In this document: piece by piece, positions 17,620-27,785 of the stretch
Layout: each line of letters begins with the position of its first letter
How positions within the stretch are numbered: the stretch's first letter is position 1
From: Anaerolineaceae bacterium UBA5404
Lineage (GTDB): Bacteria; Chloroflexota; Anaerolineae; Anaerolineales; Anaerolineaceae
DNA length: 64,000 bases
Assembly: GCA_002409625.1 (NCBI GenBank)
Contig: DHNY01000001.1
Coordinates: 39,604 to 103,603, forward strand
Direction of reading: 5' to 3'
Position numbers and translations under genes: made by a program
The notes under the pieces: generated by a model
What the model was told of the DNA's origin: nothing
Seen by the model: the letters and a program-made list of their open reading frames with translations, nothing else
Database searches by the model: none

Positions 17620-18918
17620 TTAAGTAGGGTTCTTTTTATTATGCTTGTAGAGTTCCTCAACCGCCAGGGAGATTTTGGTGACCGAGGCATCGCGCGTGGT
17701 GGGGTAGACAAAATAAGTGTCATCGATGGTGCTAATGTCCACACAATCCAATTTTTTATCAATATAGTTATATTCGATGTGAATGGCGTAGTTTTCGATA
17801 ACGTCACGTCTCACTTCAAAATCCTGGCCAGCGTGATGCCCCTTTAACACAAAACCGTTCATGTCATGCAAGAGCTTGCCTTTACCCATTTGCACAAAGC
17901 CGTCAGAATTGGGCAATGAATCAATCAAGACCTCACATTCCAAGCCATAAGTGCCGGCTTCAACCTCTGCCCGCACGTTTTGGCGTTGCCACTCATACCA
18001 GTCTGGCGGATGGCTGAACGCCGTTTCGCCTTCCAGAGCTTGTAAAACACCCAAGGGGCTCAGCTCCCAGCCGGCGCCACATGCTTCACAATGCAATTGG
18101 GTGCCGGAGCTCATCATGCGATATTCCGTTTTACAGCGCGCGCACTGATACAAAACGCGGTGTAAGCCTTCAGCGCGGTCGGTGGCATGGACCTCGATGC
18201 CATTTTCGCGTTGCCAGGCAAAATCGTCGTACTGCATTGCTTCTGCCAACCGGGTATCAATCTCTTCAGCGCTCAATTGAGCCAATTCCGGTTTGTCTAA
18301 TACCAGTTTGATTTCTGCTTCCAGGGGAATGCCGCGAGACTTTTGGTTCCAGTTGGGTTCATCAATGTGATGTCCGTGCATTACCAAAGACACCACAGGC
18401 ACTTTAAGATGCTTGACCATTTTGCCAAAACTTTCGGGCAACTCACTGGGCGTGCCGATTAAGGAATAACGCGCTTCGGGATAGTAGACCACAATCTGAT
18501 TTTTGTTGAGCAGATACTGCGTTTGGCGAATAATTTGCACATCGTTCACGAACTTGCGTTTGGCAATGCAGCCCACTTTGCGCATGATCCATTCCCTGCC
18601 AATAAAGGCGTCCAAAGCCACCACATAGTTGGCGCGACGCGGGAAAATAGCCGCGGTCATCACTTTAAAATCCGTAAAGGAGTTGTGGTTGCAAATCAGT
18701 AAATAGGGCGGTTTGATATTTTTGAGCCGTGGATCGCGATGGATTTTGACCTTGTGTTTCCATACATCCGGATAGCTCAATGCCCTGGCGAGCGGCAGAA
18801 GCCAGCGCACCTGTGGTTCGATGCGTGTGGCAAAATCGTATCGCGGAAAATCCTCAATGGCGACATCGTCCAATTTTTGGTTGTAAAGCCCCATCACGTT
18901 ATTGCTAAAAATACCCAT
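17620..18918 (-). CDS. PlsC-type acyltransferase with zinc ribbon and C-terminal domain
   Basis: About 432 residues. The first ~230 are a glycerolipid acyltransferase domain: LLICNHNSFTDF carries the HX4D catalytic motif, and YYPEARYSLIG is the substrate-binding block (EARYS instead of EGTRS). After it comes a zinc ribbon (CARC ... CEAC, near 255-285) and about 140 further residues with beta-rich content that I cannot assign. Classical PlsC enzymes are ~240 residues, so this is a fused, roughly double-length form. GGAG 7 nt before the ATG at 18918 sets the start. Likely role in phospholipid or cell-envelope lipid synthesis. Confidence 0.75.
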   Translation of the reverse strand: MGIFSNNVMGLYNQKLDDVAIEDFPRYDFATRIEPQVRWLLPLARALSYPDVWKHKVKIHRDPRLKNIKPPYLLICNHNSFTDFKVMTAAIFPRRANYVVALDAFIGREWIMRKVGCIAKRKFVNDVQIIRQTQYLLNKNQIVVYYPEARYSLIGTPSELPESFGKMVKHLKVPVVSLVMHGHHIDEPNWNQKSRGIPLEAEIKLVLDKPELAQLSAEEIDTRLAEAMQYDDFAWQRENGIEVHATDRAEGLHRVLYQCARCKTEYRMMSSGTQLHCEACGAGWELSPLGVLQALEGETAFSHPPDWYEWQRQNVRAEVEAGTYGLECEVLIDSLPNSDGFVQMGKGKLLHDMNGFVLKGHHAGQDFEVRRDVIENYAIHIEYNYIDKKLDCVDISTIDDTYFVYPTTRDASVTKISLAVEELYKHNKKNPT

Positions 18919-19036
18919 AAAAATCTCCAAAGTTTTGTGGAATGAAAAGCACAAAAGCTGATAATAGCCTGTGTACCCAAAATAATCAACCCAATTAAGC
19001 GCTATTGGTTGCGGTATTGACGATTAGCCTGGTTTC

Positions 19037-20026
19037 TTAAGGATTTGCTTGCTTGGCAAAGGTATCCTGGCGTTTAGAAAAATTCACTTGGGCAATGACC
19101 AAAGCCACCAGCATTAGCGCGCTGCCGATCCATTCTTGCGTGCTCATGCGCTCGTTTAGAATCAAAATGCCACCCAGAACCGCAAATACCGCTTCCAGGC
19201 TCATTATCAGCGCGGCGATGGTCGGGTTTGTGCCACGTTGTCCCAGAATTTGAAAGGTAAAGGCTATCCCGGCTACAACAATGCCAGAGAACAAAAGCGG
19301 ATAAAGCGCTTCTTTGATTGCTGCCCATGCAATGGGTTCGCGCCAAAGTGCCACGCCTGAGGCAATCAGCCCCGTCACCAAAAATTGCCCAAAAGCCAGG
19401 CGGATGCCATTCACTTTTTCGGTGTGGTGGTCCACTGCCAAAATATGCAATGCCCATAAGAATGCGCCGATCAGGATTATCAAGTCGCTGCTCGCCACAC
19501 TAAAGCCACCCTTAACCATCAGCAGGTACAAGCCACCAACCGCCAGCGCCAAACCCAGCCACACATTCCAGCCCACACGCTTACCCAGCAGAAGACCAAT
19601 CAGGGGTACCAGGATGATGTAAAGCGCAGTGATGAAACCCGCTTTGCCGGCTTCGGTGTTGATTAGACCAATTTGCTGAAAGCTCGCCCCGGCAAAAAGT
19701 GCCAAGCCACAGGTCAAACTGCCAACCAGCCATGCCCGGTTTTTTTCACGCCTCATCTTTTTGAGCGCAGGTTCTGCAAGCTTATTTTGGGACTCTTCTT
19801 GCTTTTCTGCTTTGCGCACAATAATCAAGAGCGGCGAAACACTTAGCGCACCCAACAAAAAACGAATGCCATTAAAGGTGAATGGTCCAATGTGTTGGTT
19901 TCCAAGCCTTTGGGCAATAAAACCAAAACCCCAGATGATGGCACCCAGGAAAAGGAAAATTTCATTCGGAAAACGGCGTTTCCCTTTTTCGCGTGAAGAC
20001 ACATTATGGCTGGAAGACTGATTCAT
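19037..20026 (-). CDS. EamA/DMT family transporter
   Basis: 329 residues with about ten membrane helices in two EamA repeats. The N-terminal repeat has FLGAIIWGFGFIAQRLGNQHIGPFTFNGIRFLLGAL, here cited only as position ~25-60, and the C-terminal repeat ends with ALIMSLEAVFAVLGGILILN. It probably exports amino acids or metabolites; substrate unknown. A charged loop with KKMRREKNR lies in the first half. It begins 6 bp after the stop of the metallohydrolase gene on the same strand. Confidence 0.85.
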   Translation of the reverse strand: MNQSSSHNVSSREKGKRRFPNEIFLFLGAIIWGFGFIAQRLGNQHIGPFTFNGIRFLLGALSVSPLLIIVRKAEKQEESQNKLAEPALKKMRREKNRAWLVGSLTCGLALFAGASFQQIGLINTEAGKAGFITALYIILVPLIGLLLGKRVGWNVWLGLALAVGGLYLLMVKGGFSVASSDLIILIGAFLWALHILAVDHHTEKVNGIRLAFGQFLVTGLIASGVALWREPIAWAAIKEALYPLLFSGIVVAGIAFTFQILGQRGTNPTIAALIMSLEAVFAVLGGILILNERMSTQEWIGSALMLVALVIAQVNFSKRQDTFAKQANP

Positions 20027-20032
20027 AAAAGC

Positions 20033-21301
20033 TTAGTCCATCCAGATAGGATTTGAGATTAGAACCGGCATGGGCGGCAACACGCCAAACAGGCCTTGCC
20101 AAAGCTCCAAGCGCAGGAAACCAGGCTGCTGGGGCGCAAAAAAGCCCTCAAAATCGCCATCCGCTTCAACAGCAGGGAATTCATACACGAAGTCAGCGCC
20201 AATCAGTTTTATCTGGTCTCCGGCTTTAACACCCTGAATCGTTATCTCAAGGTTTTGATCGGCTTGCCAGGCGATGCTATCTCCTAAACCGGCGCCGGCG
20301 TAATGCATTTCCAGCCTGGCGGATTCGCGTTGAAAGACCATATACGAGCGACCATGGCGCAAGGCATCCAGAATATCGCGGGGTGCAGCTGATTGCGCGT
20401 AGACAAGGGTTGAGGGCACGCCCAGGACCAAGCCAAGGCGGTCCTGATGGTAATCACTTCCGGCGATTGCAGGAATTCTTTTGCCGGCTGCGAGCATTTT
20501 TTGCCACATGCCAAGCGCGGCAAGGTTAGCCGGTCGCATGGGACCGTTCCAAATCTCAATCAGGTCGAAAGGCAGGCTTTGCAGGTCAAAGGTAAAGGGC
20601 AAATACTCGTGAGTGGGGTGATTGATGACAATAATTGCGCCTTTTTCACGGGCTTTTTTGAACCTGGCAACGACTCCCTCTACATCGTTGCAGAAAAAGG
20701 GCTCATCAATAGGCTCGCGCACGCCAAGAAAATTAGCATGACCCCCGTAAAGGGTGAGTTCATAGCCAGGGATCACGGTAAGCCCAGGCACTTTTGGCGT
20801 GTCTTCTGGGCTTAGGGAGATATTGTGATTGGTGATGATCAGGTAATCAAATCCCTGGTTATGAGCGTGTTCGGCGAGGGCTTGCGCGCTAAGGATGCCA
20901 TCTGAGGCATTGGTGTGACTGTGCGTGTCCCCAATCAGCCATCTGGGCTCTTTAAAAACAAAATGCAGGGTGTATTCTACAAGGATGCCCTCACTGCCAA
21001 CTTTGTAGGCACCCGCCATAATTTGCCATTCACCAGCCTGCAAGACGCAAGGTGTGTAGCCCGGCGTGGCATCTATCTCGCTAATGAAAATGTCCGTCTT
21101 GTTCGAGCCAGACGCGCCAACCTGAATGCCTTGCGCGTCGACCAAAGCCAAATCCACAACATTGTTTGGATTTTTGGGGTAGCGATAGGCTAATTCAAAC
21201 TGTTCCACATGCTCCGGCATGCTAAAAGGGAGCGTTAGATACAGCCCCTGTTGCCCGGGCTCAATGCGAAAATGGAGGACGCGCGTTTCAATCCTGGCCA
21301 T
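20033..21301 (-). CDS. CehA/McbA family PHP-type metallohydrolase
   Basis: About 422 residues. An N-terminal beta-rich region (1-130) precedes a PHP domain with the metal ligands DTHSHTNASDG, LIITNHNIS, PGYEL, VINHPTH and AGSDYH. CehA/McbA proteins hydrolyse phosphoester or carbamate-like substrates; the natural substrate here is unknown. The start MARIETR at 21301 overlaps the end of the esterase gene by 14 bp. An ATG further upstream would give a 30-residue extension inside the esterase gene and is not preferred. The C-terminal part is beta-rich. Confidence 0.8.
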   Translation of the reverse strand: MARIETRVLHFRIEPGQQGLYLTLPFSMPEHVEQFELAYRYPKNPNNVVDLALVDAQGIQVGASGSNKTDIFISEIDATPGYTPCVLQAGEWQIMAGAYKVGSEGILVEYTLHFVFKEPRWLIGDTHSHTNASDGILSAQALAEHAHNQGFDYLIITNHNISLSPEDTPKVPGLTVIPGYELTLYGGHANFLGVREPIDEPFFCNDVEGVVARFKKAREKGAIIVINHPTHEYLPFTFDLQSLPFDLIEIWNGPMRPANLAALGMWQKMLAAGKRIPAIAGSDYHQDRLGLVLGVPSTLVYAQSAAPRDILDALRHGRSYMVFQRESARLEMHYAGAGLGDSIAWQADQNLEITIQGVKAGDQIKLIGADFVYEFPAVEADGDFEGFFAPQQPGFLRLELWQGLFGVLPPMPVLISNPIWMD

Positions 21302-22094
21302 AATGTCCGGCCTTGGGGTCATCTGCCAGCACAAAATCCAGCCAGATTGGTAAGTACTTCTGCCAGAAAGGCCAGGTATGTTTGCCCTCATCTTCGATGT
21401 AGGTTAGGGGCAAGCCGTAAGCCTTAGCGCGCTGGGCAAAAATGCGATTGGTTGGCAGGAGGTCATCATCCAAACCGATGGCGGCATACAAGCGCGGGCA
21501 TTTTTCTGGGGTTTTCGCCATTTCTTGCAATAAAAAGCCGGGATCGTAGATGCTGCCGGGCACTTTATCAAGTCCGCCATAGATCATTGCCATCTCATTC
21601 ATCAGGATAGGGTCGCGCTGCTGGGTTTCGGGCATTTGTAAGATCTCGGTTGCCAGCAATCCCGAGAAGCTGGCTGCCTCACTGTAAAGATCCGGTCGGC
21701 GTAAGGCTGCCAAAAAAGCACCATAGCCACCCATAGAAAGTCCCGCGATGAGGCTGTTTTCACGGCTCAAATTGAGTTTAAAGCGCGTGTCAATCCATTC
21801 GGGCAATTCTTCCGTAAGATAACTGAAGTAATTTTGGCCATTTGCCATATCGGCATAAAAACTACGCCCGGCACTGGGCATAATAATGGTGATGCCATAG
21901 GCACGCGCTACCCATTCAGCGTTGCCGTAGCGTATCCAGGTGCTTCCATCCGCGCTAAGCCCGTGCAAAAGCCATAAAACTTTGCGCTCGTACAAAGATC
22001 GGGGATCTTCTTCGCTTATCTCGGGTAAAACAACATTAAGTACCTGATTTGTTTTTACACTGCTTGATTTGTGGTTGATTTGTAGTAATGCCAT
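21288..22094 (-). CDS. Esterase D-like alpha/beta hydrolase
   Basis: 268 residues, putative esterase family (acetylesterase or S-formylglutathione hydrolase-like). Oxyanion region LLHGLSADGSTWIR, nucleophile elbow GLSMGGYGA (Ser), acid in a GLDDDLLP segment and His in DEGKHTWPFW complete the triad. No signal peptide, so cytoplasmic. It lies 22 bp downstream of a sugar symporter gene and overlaps the metallohydrolase gene, suggesting one transcript and possibly deacetylation of imported sugars (inference). Confidence 0.83.
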   Translation of the reverse strand: MALLQINHKSSSVKTNQVLNVVLPEISEEDPRSLYERKVLWLLHGLSADGSTWIRYGNAEWVARAYGITIIMPSAGRSFYADMANGQNYFSYLTEELPEWIDTRFKLNLSRENSLIAGLSMGGYGAFLAALRRPDLYSEAASFSGLLATEILQMPETQQRDPILMNEMAMIYGGLDKVPGSIYDPGFLLQEMAKTPEKCPRLYAAIGLDDDLLPTNRIFAQRAKAYGLPLTYIEDEGKHTWPFWQKYLPIWLDFVLADDPKAGHYGQD

Positions 22095-22115
22095 ATTAAA
22101 TCCTTAAAAAGTGTT

Positions 22116-23504
22116 CTAAAAGTCTTTATTGTCTGAATAGTCTACCATTGATGCTGCTGAGTGGGCTTGCTCAGGATTGACAACTTTAAAATCGCTCAAA
22201 AAAGAGGTCAAATAGCTCAGAATCATCATAATCAACGGGAAAACGGCGATGATAAAGAGGGCGACCTTATCAGGCTGATTGCCGGGCACCTCACCAGATT
22301 CATAGCCATAAAGCGATTTAAGAAGTAAGAATGCTGCGCCAGTAAAGAGGCTGTTGAGCCGGTTCATAAAGCCCAGCGCGTTGCTGATGATGCCCTCGCG
22401 GCGCACATTGTGTTTGGCTTTGTCTTCGTCCATCACGCGGGCGTGAATAAGGTCCATTGTGGTAATCACCCCGGCAAAACCAAAGCCTACCAGTGAAGCA
22501 CAAACCAATGCCATGATGTATCCCCGCGCAAAATAGAGGGGAATATAAGAAATGGCGAGCGCAAGAAGTGCCCATCGCCAGACTTTTACCAAGTCATGCT
22601 TGCGCAAAAACGCCGCCCAAACAGCCACCGAGGCAATCGCAATCACCAATACCAAACCCATCAACAGGGCTTGCTTCCAACCGTCAATGCCCAAGGCATA
22701 TTTGGCGTAAAGGGGCAAACCTGCCATCACCATTGCCATCGCCGCGCTATAAAAAGCGTTGCTAAAGCCAGCAACCCAAAACTTACGGTTGCTAAGCAAG
22801 GTTTTGACACTATCCCAAATTTTTGGCTTGGGTTCGTCCTGCCCGACGGGTTCTTCGCGACTGGTGAGTGCCATATAAAGGATAACCACACCACCCAAAA
22901 CGCCATAAAGGATGGCGGTGTTTGACCAGCCAATGGCTTTGGTGACAACCGGCGTGAGCGCGATGCTGATGATCATTGCCACCAGCTGAAAAGCCTGGCG
23001 CAAAGCGTTGGCTTTGCCCCGACTGAGGTCTGACTTGAAAAGCTCAGGGAAGAGCGCGCCGTAATTGGCGTTGAGCACCGAGTCTAAGGTGCCGGCGAGG
23101 ATGTAAAAGAGCATGGCGTAAATAAAAAGCTGGTTCGCGTTGAGCCATGCCGGTGGTGAGAAGAAAAGCACCAAGGATAAAACCAAAAGCGGCGTACCGA
23201 TAACCAGCCATGGTCGGCGTCTGCCCCATTTTGACCGCGTGCGGTCAGAAAGATAGCCATAAACAGGGTTGTCTGCCGCATCGATAAAGGCGTAGATGAG
23301 CATAATCAAGCCCCATTGCGCTGCGGTCACACCCAGGGTGTCCACATAGAAGGCAAAAGCATAGGTTTTAAGCAGGTTGATGGGGATGGATGTGCCAAAC
23401 ATGCCCACCGCGTAGTTAAAAGTCTTCCAGCGGCTGGGTTTAGCTTCGGTCTGTATTGGGTTTGGACTGCTTGTGTATGAATAAGGTGAGTCTATATCTG
23501 CCAT
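22116..23504 (-). CDS. MFS transporter, GPH (MelB-like) sugar:cation symporter
   Basis: 462 residues with about twelve membrane helices. YAFIDAADNPVYGYLSDRTR followed by WGRRRPWLV is the GPH-family hallmark between helices 2 and 3. The family couples glycosides, pentosides or hexuronides to Na+ or H+. It is the first gene of a probable operon with an esterase, a metallohydrolase and an EamA permease. The nearby regulator is not evident. The substrate cannot be read from sequence. Confidence 0.87.
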   Translation of the reverse strand: MADIDSPYSYTSSPNPIQTEAKPSRWKTFNYAVGMFGTSIPINLLKTYAFAFYVDTLGVTAAQWGLIMLIYAFIDAADNPVYGYLSDRTRSKWGRRRPWLVIGTPLLVLSLVLFFSPPAWLNANQLFIYAMLFYILAGTLDSVLNANYGALFPELFKSDLSRGKANALRQAFQLVAMIISIALTPVVTKAIGWSNTAILYGVLGGVVILYMALTSREEPVGQDEPKPKIWDSVKTLLSNRKFWVAGFSNAFYSAAMAMVMAGLPLYAKYALGIDGWKQALLMGLVLVIAIASVAVWAAFLRKHDLVKVWRWALLALAISYIPLYFARGYIMALVCASLVGFGFAGVITTMDLIHARVMDEDKAKHNVRREGIISNALGFMNRLNSLFTGAAFLLLKSLYGYESGEVPGNQPDKVALFIIAVFPLIMMILSYLTSFLSDFKVVNPEQAHSAASMVDYSDNKDF

Positions 23505-23600
23505 ATCTCGCTCCTTTAGCTTGGCTAACAGTCTAATTATAAAGGCAAGCCAGGCAAATGAGGGCTTGATAGGACAAGCTAACAGAGCAACTTTGTTTAG

Positions 23601-26171
23601 CTACTTATAACCACCGAGTGTTTCCCAAATACGTGGATTACGCCTTTGCATTAATTGCAAATAATCCTCATAGCTAAGACTCGTATCCCAACCACCAACA
23701 CGCTCACCTTTATGTCGATTAACACCTGCATAATTCAAACTGGAATCTTCATAACGTTTAAATTTCCAAATAGCATCATTCATCAAAGGTCCATTGAACA
23801 CACCAAGGGAAACCAGTAGCTCAAAATCTTTTACACTCAATCCTGTGACGCGCTTGAAAAGACCAGACTCGATTTGTGTAATAATTTCTTTAAGACTATG
23901 TTCGCGTTGATCGGTTAGATACATAAAGACAGGTAATCTGGTGGCTAGTTTTATAAGTTTTTCTTGAATTTGCTTTCTTAAACTCTTAAACTCTTTTTCT
24001 TCATCCGAAAGCTCTTTTCGTTCCTTTTTAGTCAAGGGAACATCCTTGTCCCGTTTCGCTTTCTTTACGGCTTCAGATTTATTGATGATGGTTTCAATGT
24101 CCTGATTAAGACTTCTAAAACCTTCAATTCGCATAAGTGCATCCAAAGCGTCCTGGTTACTCATCAGACGTTGCAAGGTCAGATTATCTACATTGACCAA
24201 CAAAGCGCTTTCCCAGCGTTTAGCAAGGAGTGTCGCCGTAGTACCAGAAAGCGCCATATCCAAAACAGCTGCCGCGTTGATTTCAGCCATCGTGCTTCCG
24301 TCATAAGCTAAAATCGGCAAAAACCTGATAAACTCGCCAACTTTCTTCTCTGGATTACTTTCCTCAACGTTCAGTTGCACGCTATAATCTGCAATCTGTT
24401 TTAGAGCGCGGTCAATGGCAAAATCAAAAACATAACATTCTTGCTTAATAATTTCTGTTTTTCCGCTTTCGGCATCTATTGTCCAGGGGCTTTGAACTCT
24501 AAAAGCGGCTTGAAAATAGGTTTCTGGGCTTTTCAGGTTTCTTAACATAAAAATGCCCGTCCACGGACGAATAGTTACGCCAGTAGTCAGTTTGCCACAA
24601 CTCAAGGTAATCGTTTTACTTTCAAGTGGATTAGCCATGGAGCGTTTTACTGGTTCCAGAGCTGCCAAGCCAACGCCTGCACGTGTGCCTGCCGCAACAT
24701 TGATTGTGTAATCGTGGTAGAAACTGTTTTGCCTCTGTTTAAGCAAATTTGCCATGGCATAACAAGAACTTACATTAGGCATAAACCATAATGTATGCCC
24801 CAGGACTCCCAAAAGACGGCTGTCACTATAAGGGATGACAGGCTTACCACGACCCAATACGAGTTCGTCTTGCGCGGCAGGTAGGTATGCCCCGCGAATT
24901 AGGTCTAACCACTTTTGAACTGAATCCTCATAAACAAAGCGCGCGTTTTCATACTCGCCTTGGGCAGAGAAGAAAACATTCAAATCAAATTCATTAAACT
25001 CACCTGCTTCAGCGATCCGTGTGATTTCTGGAGGCAAACGATAGGTCATGAGCACCATGCGCGGCAAAGCAGCGTAAGGGTTATCGGGTCTGTTTCCCCA
25101 ATTATGTTTGGCAGCCTGTTCATCCGAATAGGTCCAACTATAAATTTGTTCCTCAATGAATTCGCCAGAGCCCAAAGCTCTAAAAGGCGTTCCCGAAAGG
25201 AAGAGGTAATGATGACTGGTGATGGGTAAAAAGCTTTCGTCCAGAGCGTTTCCAGCTTCGTCTTTGTGGTAAGCTTCGCTGTCGAAGTCGATATCTTCTT
25301 CGTCCTGACTGGCAAAGAGTTTACGGGCGTTATCGCGCCATGCTCCAAAGTGGTATTCATCAAAGATAACCAAATCCCAATTGGTCGTGTGCACCCACTC
25401 GTTTTTTCCTTTAATCACGCCTCCGGCTTCAGTGCCCAGATAATCCTGAAAAGAACCAAAGCAAACAATGGGTCTGCTTTTATCGGCAGTTTCGTAAGTT
25501 AAGGAACTTGTCCGACTGATGAACTGCCAACCTTCAAAGTCGACATGTGTAGCCAGGTCTTCTTCCCATGCGCTTTCTACGGCAGGTTTAAAAGTGAGCA
25601 CCAGAACTTTTTTCATGCCCATTTGTCGGGCAAGTTGATAAGCTGCAAACGTTTTTCCAAAACGCATTTTGGCATTCCAAAGAAATTTGGGTGGATTGAG
25701 CGTAAAAAGTGACCCTTGCTTTGCTTTAAGTTGTTCTTCTTTAACTGACTGGAAGTATTCAATCGTTTTTCGCACTGCAGCAGCTTGTTCGGGGCGCATT
25801 TTGAAGTCCGCGCTTCGCATTTCAAGGTTCTCGCTGCGATCACGAACGCTGATATAAGCTGCTCTAACCTGATCAACCGTGCAGGTAAACCACTCGCCAG
25901 CTTCGTATTGCATGTTCATGCGTTTCATGGCGCGGTGAATGTCATGGTCGGTAAAACTCGTGCCGTCATCCCGTAAAGCAGGCTCTGCGAAAACAATGGT
26001 GTATGGTTTTGGTCCCGGGCGCAGGGTGGGGTATTGGGCAGCCACACGTCTTTCCACATCAATGGAGGTAAACCCAATTTTGAGCATACCTTTGTAGCTT
26101 GGATGGCTATCCGCGTAGGCATAGATCATGGGCTTGGAGTCAGGGCGTTCAGGAAAGAAATCAGAGTTCAT
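23601..26171 (-). CDS. Restriction subunit: GIY-YIG-like nuclease fused to SF2 helicase
   Basis: 856 residues. The N-terminal ~100 form a T5orf172/GIY-YIG-like domain (MIYAYADSHPSYKGMLKIGF with Arg pair RR at 41-42 and the late GEWF). The helicase core then has a Walker A-like AKMRFGKT (167-174), DEYH (271-274) instead of DEAD, LFLSGTPFRA (motif III, ~324-332) and QAAFRVQSPW (motif VI, ~554-563). After ~600 the protein is helical and charged. It would translocate DNA and cleave, as in type I/III-like systems. It is the last gene of a four-gene operon with two methylase-type subunits and a HEPN-like protein, 23 bp after the methylase gene. Confidence 0.82.
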   Translation of the reverse strand: MNSDFFPERPDSKPMIYAYADSHPSYKGMLKIGFTSIDVERRVAAQYPTLRPGPKPYTIVFAEPALRDDGTSFTDHDIHRAMKRMNMQYEAGEWFTCTVDQVRAAYISVRDRSENLEMRSADFKMRPEQAAAVRKTIEYFQSVKEEQLKAKQGSLFTLNPPKFLWNAKMRFGKTFAAYQLARQMGMKKVLVLTFKPAVESAWEEDLATHVDFEGWQFISRTSSLTYETADKSRPIVCFGSFQDYLGTEAGGVIKGKNEWVHTTNWDLVIFDEYHFGAWRDNARKLFASQDEEDIDFDSEAYHKDEAGNALDESFLPITSHHYLFLSGTPFRALGSGEFIEEQIYSWTYSDEQAAKHNWGNRPDNPYAALPRMVLMTYRLPPEITRIAEAGEFNEFDLNVFFSAQGEYENARFVYEDSVQKWLDLIRGAYLPAAQDELVLGRGKPVIPYSDSRLLGVLGHTLWFMPNVSSCYAMANLLKQRQNSFYHDYTINVAAGTRAGVGLAALEPVKRSMANPLESKTITLSCGKLTTGVTIRPWTGIFMLRNLKSPETYFQAAFRVQSPWTIDAESGKTEIIKQECYVFDFAIDRALKQIADYSVQLNVEESNPEKKVGEFIRFLPILAYDGSTMAEINAAAVLDMALSGTTATLLAKRWESALLVNVDNLTLQRLMSNQDALDALMRIEGFRSLNQDIETIINKSEAVKKAKRDKDVPLTKKERKELSDEEKEFKSLRKQIQEKLIKLATRLPVFMYLTDQREHSLKEIITQIESGLFKRVTGLSVKDFELLVSLGVFNGPLMNDAIWKFKRYEDSSLNYAGVNRHKGERVGGWDTSLSYEDYLQLMQRRNPRIWETLGGYK

Positions 26172-26194
26172 TAGCTTTCTCGCTTTTGTAGATA

Positions 26195-27733
26195 TTATGC
26201 TTCGGGTTCATCTAGCTCCATGGGTTTAATCATGGACTCAATGAAATCAATTTCTTCTTGGTTCAAACCGTATTTGGAATAAAGCTCTTCATCGGTCCAA
26301 GCCTTATCCCAAGCTTGTTGGGGAACTAATTGAAATACATTTCTAGACAAGTTAATTGATGACATAGACATTAAAATTAGCAACCTGACAAATTTAGTCT
26401 TTAAGAATTCCAATAAATTATTTGTATGCTCTTCATTTTCAAAGTTCCCAATTACAAAGTATGAATGTGTGCATACTTCTCCAGGTTTCAAGACTTTTAT
26501 TGAAGATGTAAGTACCTTGAATTTACCATCTGCATTTGGTTCACCTGCATGTTCGGAACTTGTTTTACTAACAAGGACTTTGTAACGAGCGATTCGATCT
26601 AAACCATTTGTTACTTCATCTACACCAACGAATGAAATTCCTTGGCTAGAATGGAGGATCAGATCTCCAGGCTTCTGATTTTCACTGCCTCTATAATCCG
26701 TGGGCAACCCAAAGGGTGATAAAGGGCTTGCTATATCGAATAAGGTAGGCTCTTCTAAGGACTTAACTTTACGTATTATTTCAATAGCTTCGTTGTAACG
26801 TATAAACACATCATGTTCTGCGAGGTCTCTTAACATTTCATGTTTTTGGTGCCCTCTTACGGAAATAAAGTTACAAAGCCCCTGCTTGTCTTTTTCCCTA
26901 AGGAAATAACACACTCCTCCACTGATACTTGAAGTGGGAAAACAATCTTTTGCATTTATATGATCTACTAGAATAGATATATGTTTGTCGTTTAACATTT
27001 CTTCTCGGAAGCTGTCTAAGCCCATTCCTCCAGCGAACCATCTGGATGGAATAATCATTGATAGGAAGCGAGGGTTTAGTTTCTTTGCTTGCTCAATAAA
27101 CAGAGGATAAATGGGTCGCGCTTGTCTTCCAGCGCCACCTGTACTTAAATGATAAGGTGGGTTACCAATAATGACATCAAATCTCATCTTAAAAATCTCC
27201 TCTGGCTTATCGGAATGAATAAAGGCATAGGCGTGGCTCTCCAGACTTGGGTCACGGTCATATTCTTCCTGGGATGCACCACAAAAGGCACATCGCCCAT
27301 TATTCCAGCTATGGGCAATGTTCTCGTAAAACAGATTCCCATTAGGCTGGTCTTTGGGAAACATGCTCACCGAATAGGGTCCGCTGGGGTACTTGGTGCA
27401 GTATAAACTTCGCTTTGAAAGCAAGTCGGTTAGCTCTGTAATTGCAATGCCAAAAAGCTGTTTTTGGTAAATGTGGTCAATGCGTTCCTGTAAATCGGGT
27501 ATCTGTGGCGCAAGACCGACTAACAAGCGTTTGGCAATCTCGCGTAAAAAGACACCTGATTTGGAGCCTGGGTCTAAAAAAGTGGCATCCGGGTCGCTCC
27601 ATAGGTCTTCTGGCAACATATCCAGCATTTGGTTAACAACTTTGGGCGGGGTGAACACCTCATCATTGCTCAAATTCGCCAGGCAGTCCAAAACGTCAGG
27701 GCTGTGTAAGGTTAGGTATGTGTTGTTTAGCAT
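26195..27733 (-). CDS. Eco57I/type III-like adenine-N6 DNA methyltransferase
   Basis: 512 residues. The SAM-binding motif I appears as FLDPGSKSGVFL (52-63) and catalytic motif IV as NPPY (191-194). Between them, CAFC (148-151) with later HAYAFIH forms a probable zinc knuckle. The C-terminal ~200 residues should hold target recognition; the end TDEELYSKYGLNQEEIDFIESM is typical of this methylase family. It marks self DNA at adenines. The gene begins 52 bp after the HEPN-like gene; the ribosome binding site (GGGAT) is weak. Confidence 0.85.
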   Translation of the reverse strand: MLNNTYLTLHSPDVLDCLANLSNDEVFTPPKVVNQMLDMLPEDLWSDPDATFLDPGSKSGVFLREIAKRLLVGLAPQIPDLQERIDHIYQKQLFGIAITELTDLLSKRSLYCTKYPSGPYSVSMFPKDQPNGNLFYENIAHSWNNGRCAFCGASQEEYDRDPSLESHAYAFIHSDKPEEIFKMRFDVIIGNPPYHLSTGGAGRQARPIYPLFIEQAKKLNPRFLSMIIPSRWFAGGMGLDSFREEMLNDKHISILVDHINAKDCFPTSSISGGVCYFLREKDKQGLCNFISVRGHQKHEMLRDLAEHDVFIRYNEAIEIIRKVKSLEEPTLFDIASPLSPFGLPTDYRGSENQKPGDLILHSSQGISFVGVDEVTNGLDRIARYKVLVSKTSSEHAGEPNADGKFKVLTSSIKVLKPGEVCTHSYFVIGNFENEEHTNNLLEFLKTKFVRLLILMSMSSINLSRNVFQLVPQQAWDKAWTDEELYSKYGLNQEEIDFIESMIKPMELDEPEA

Positions 27734-27785
27734 AATATCCCAGTCTAATTTTTAGTAAAAAACACGAATGCATTTGATCCTCAAA

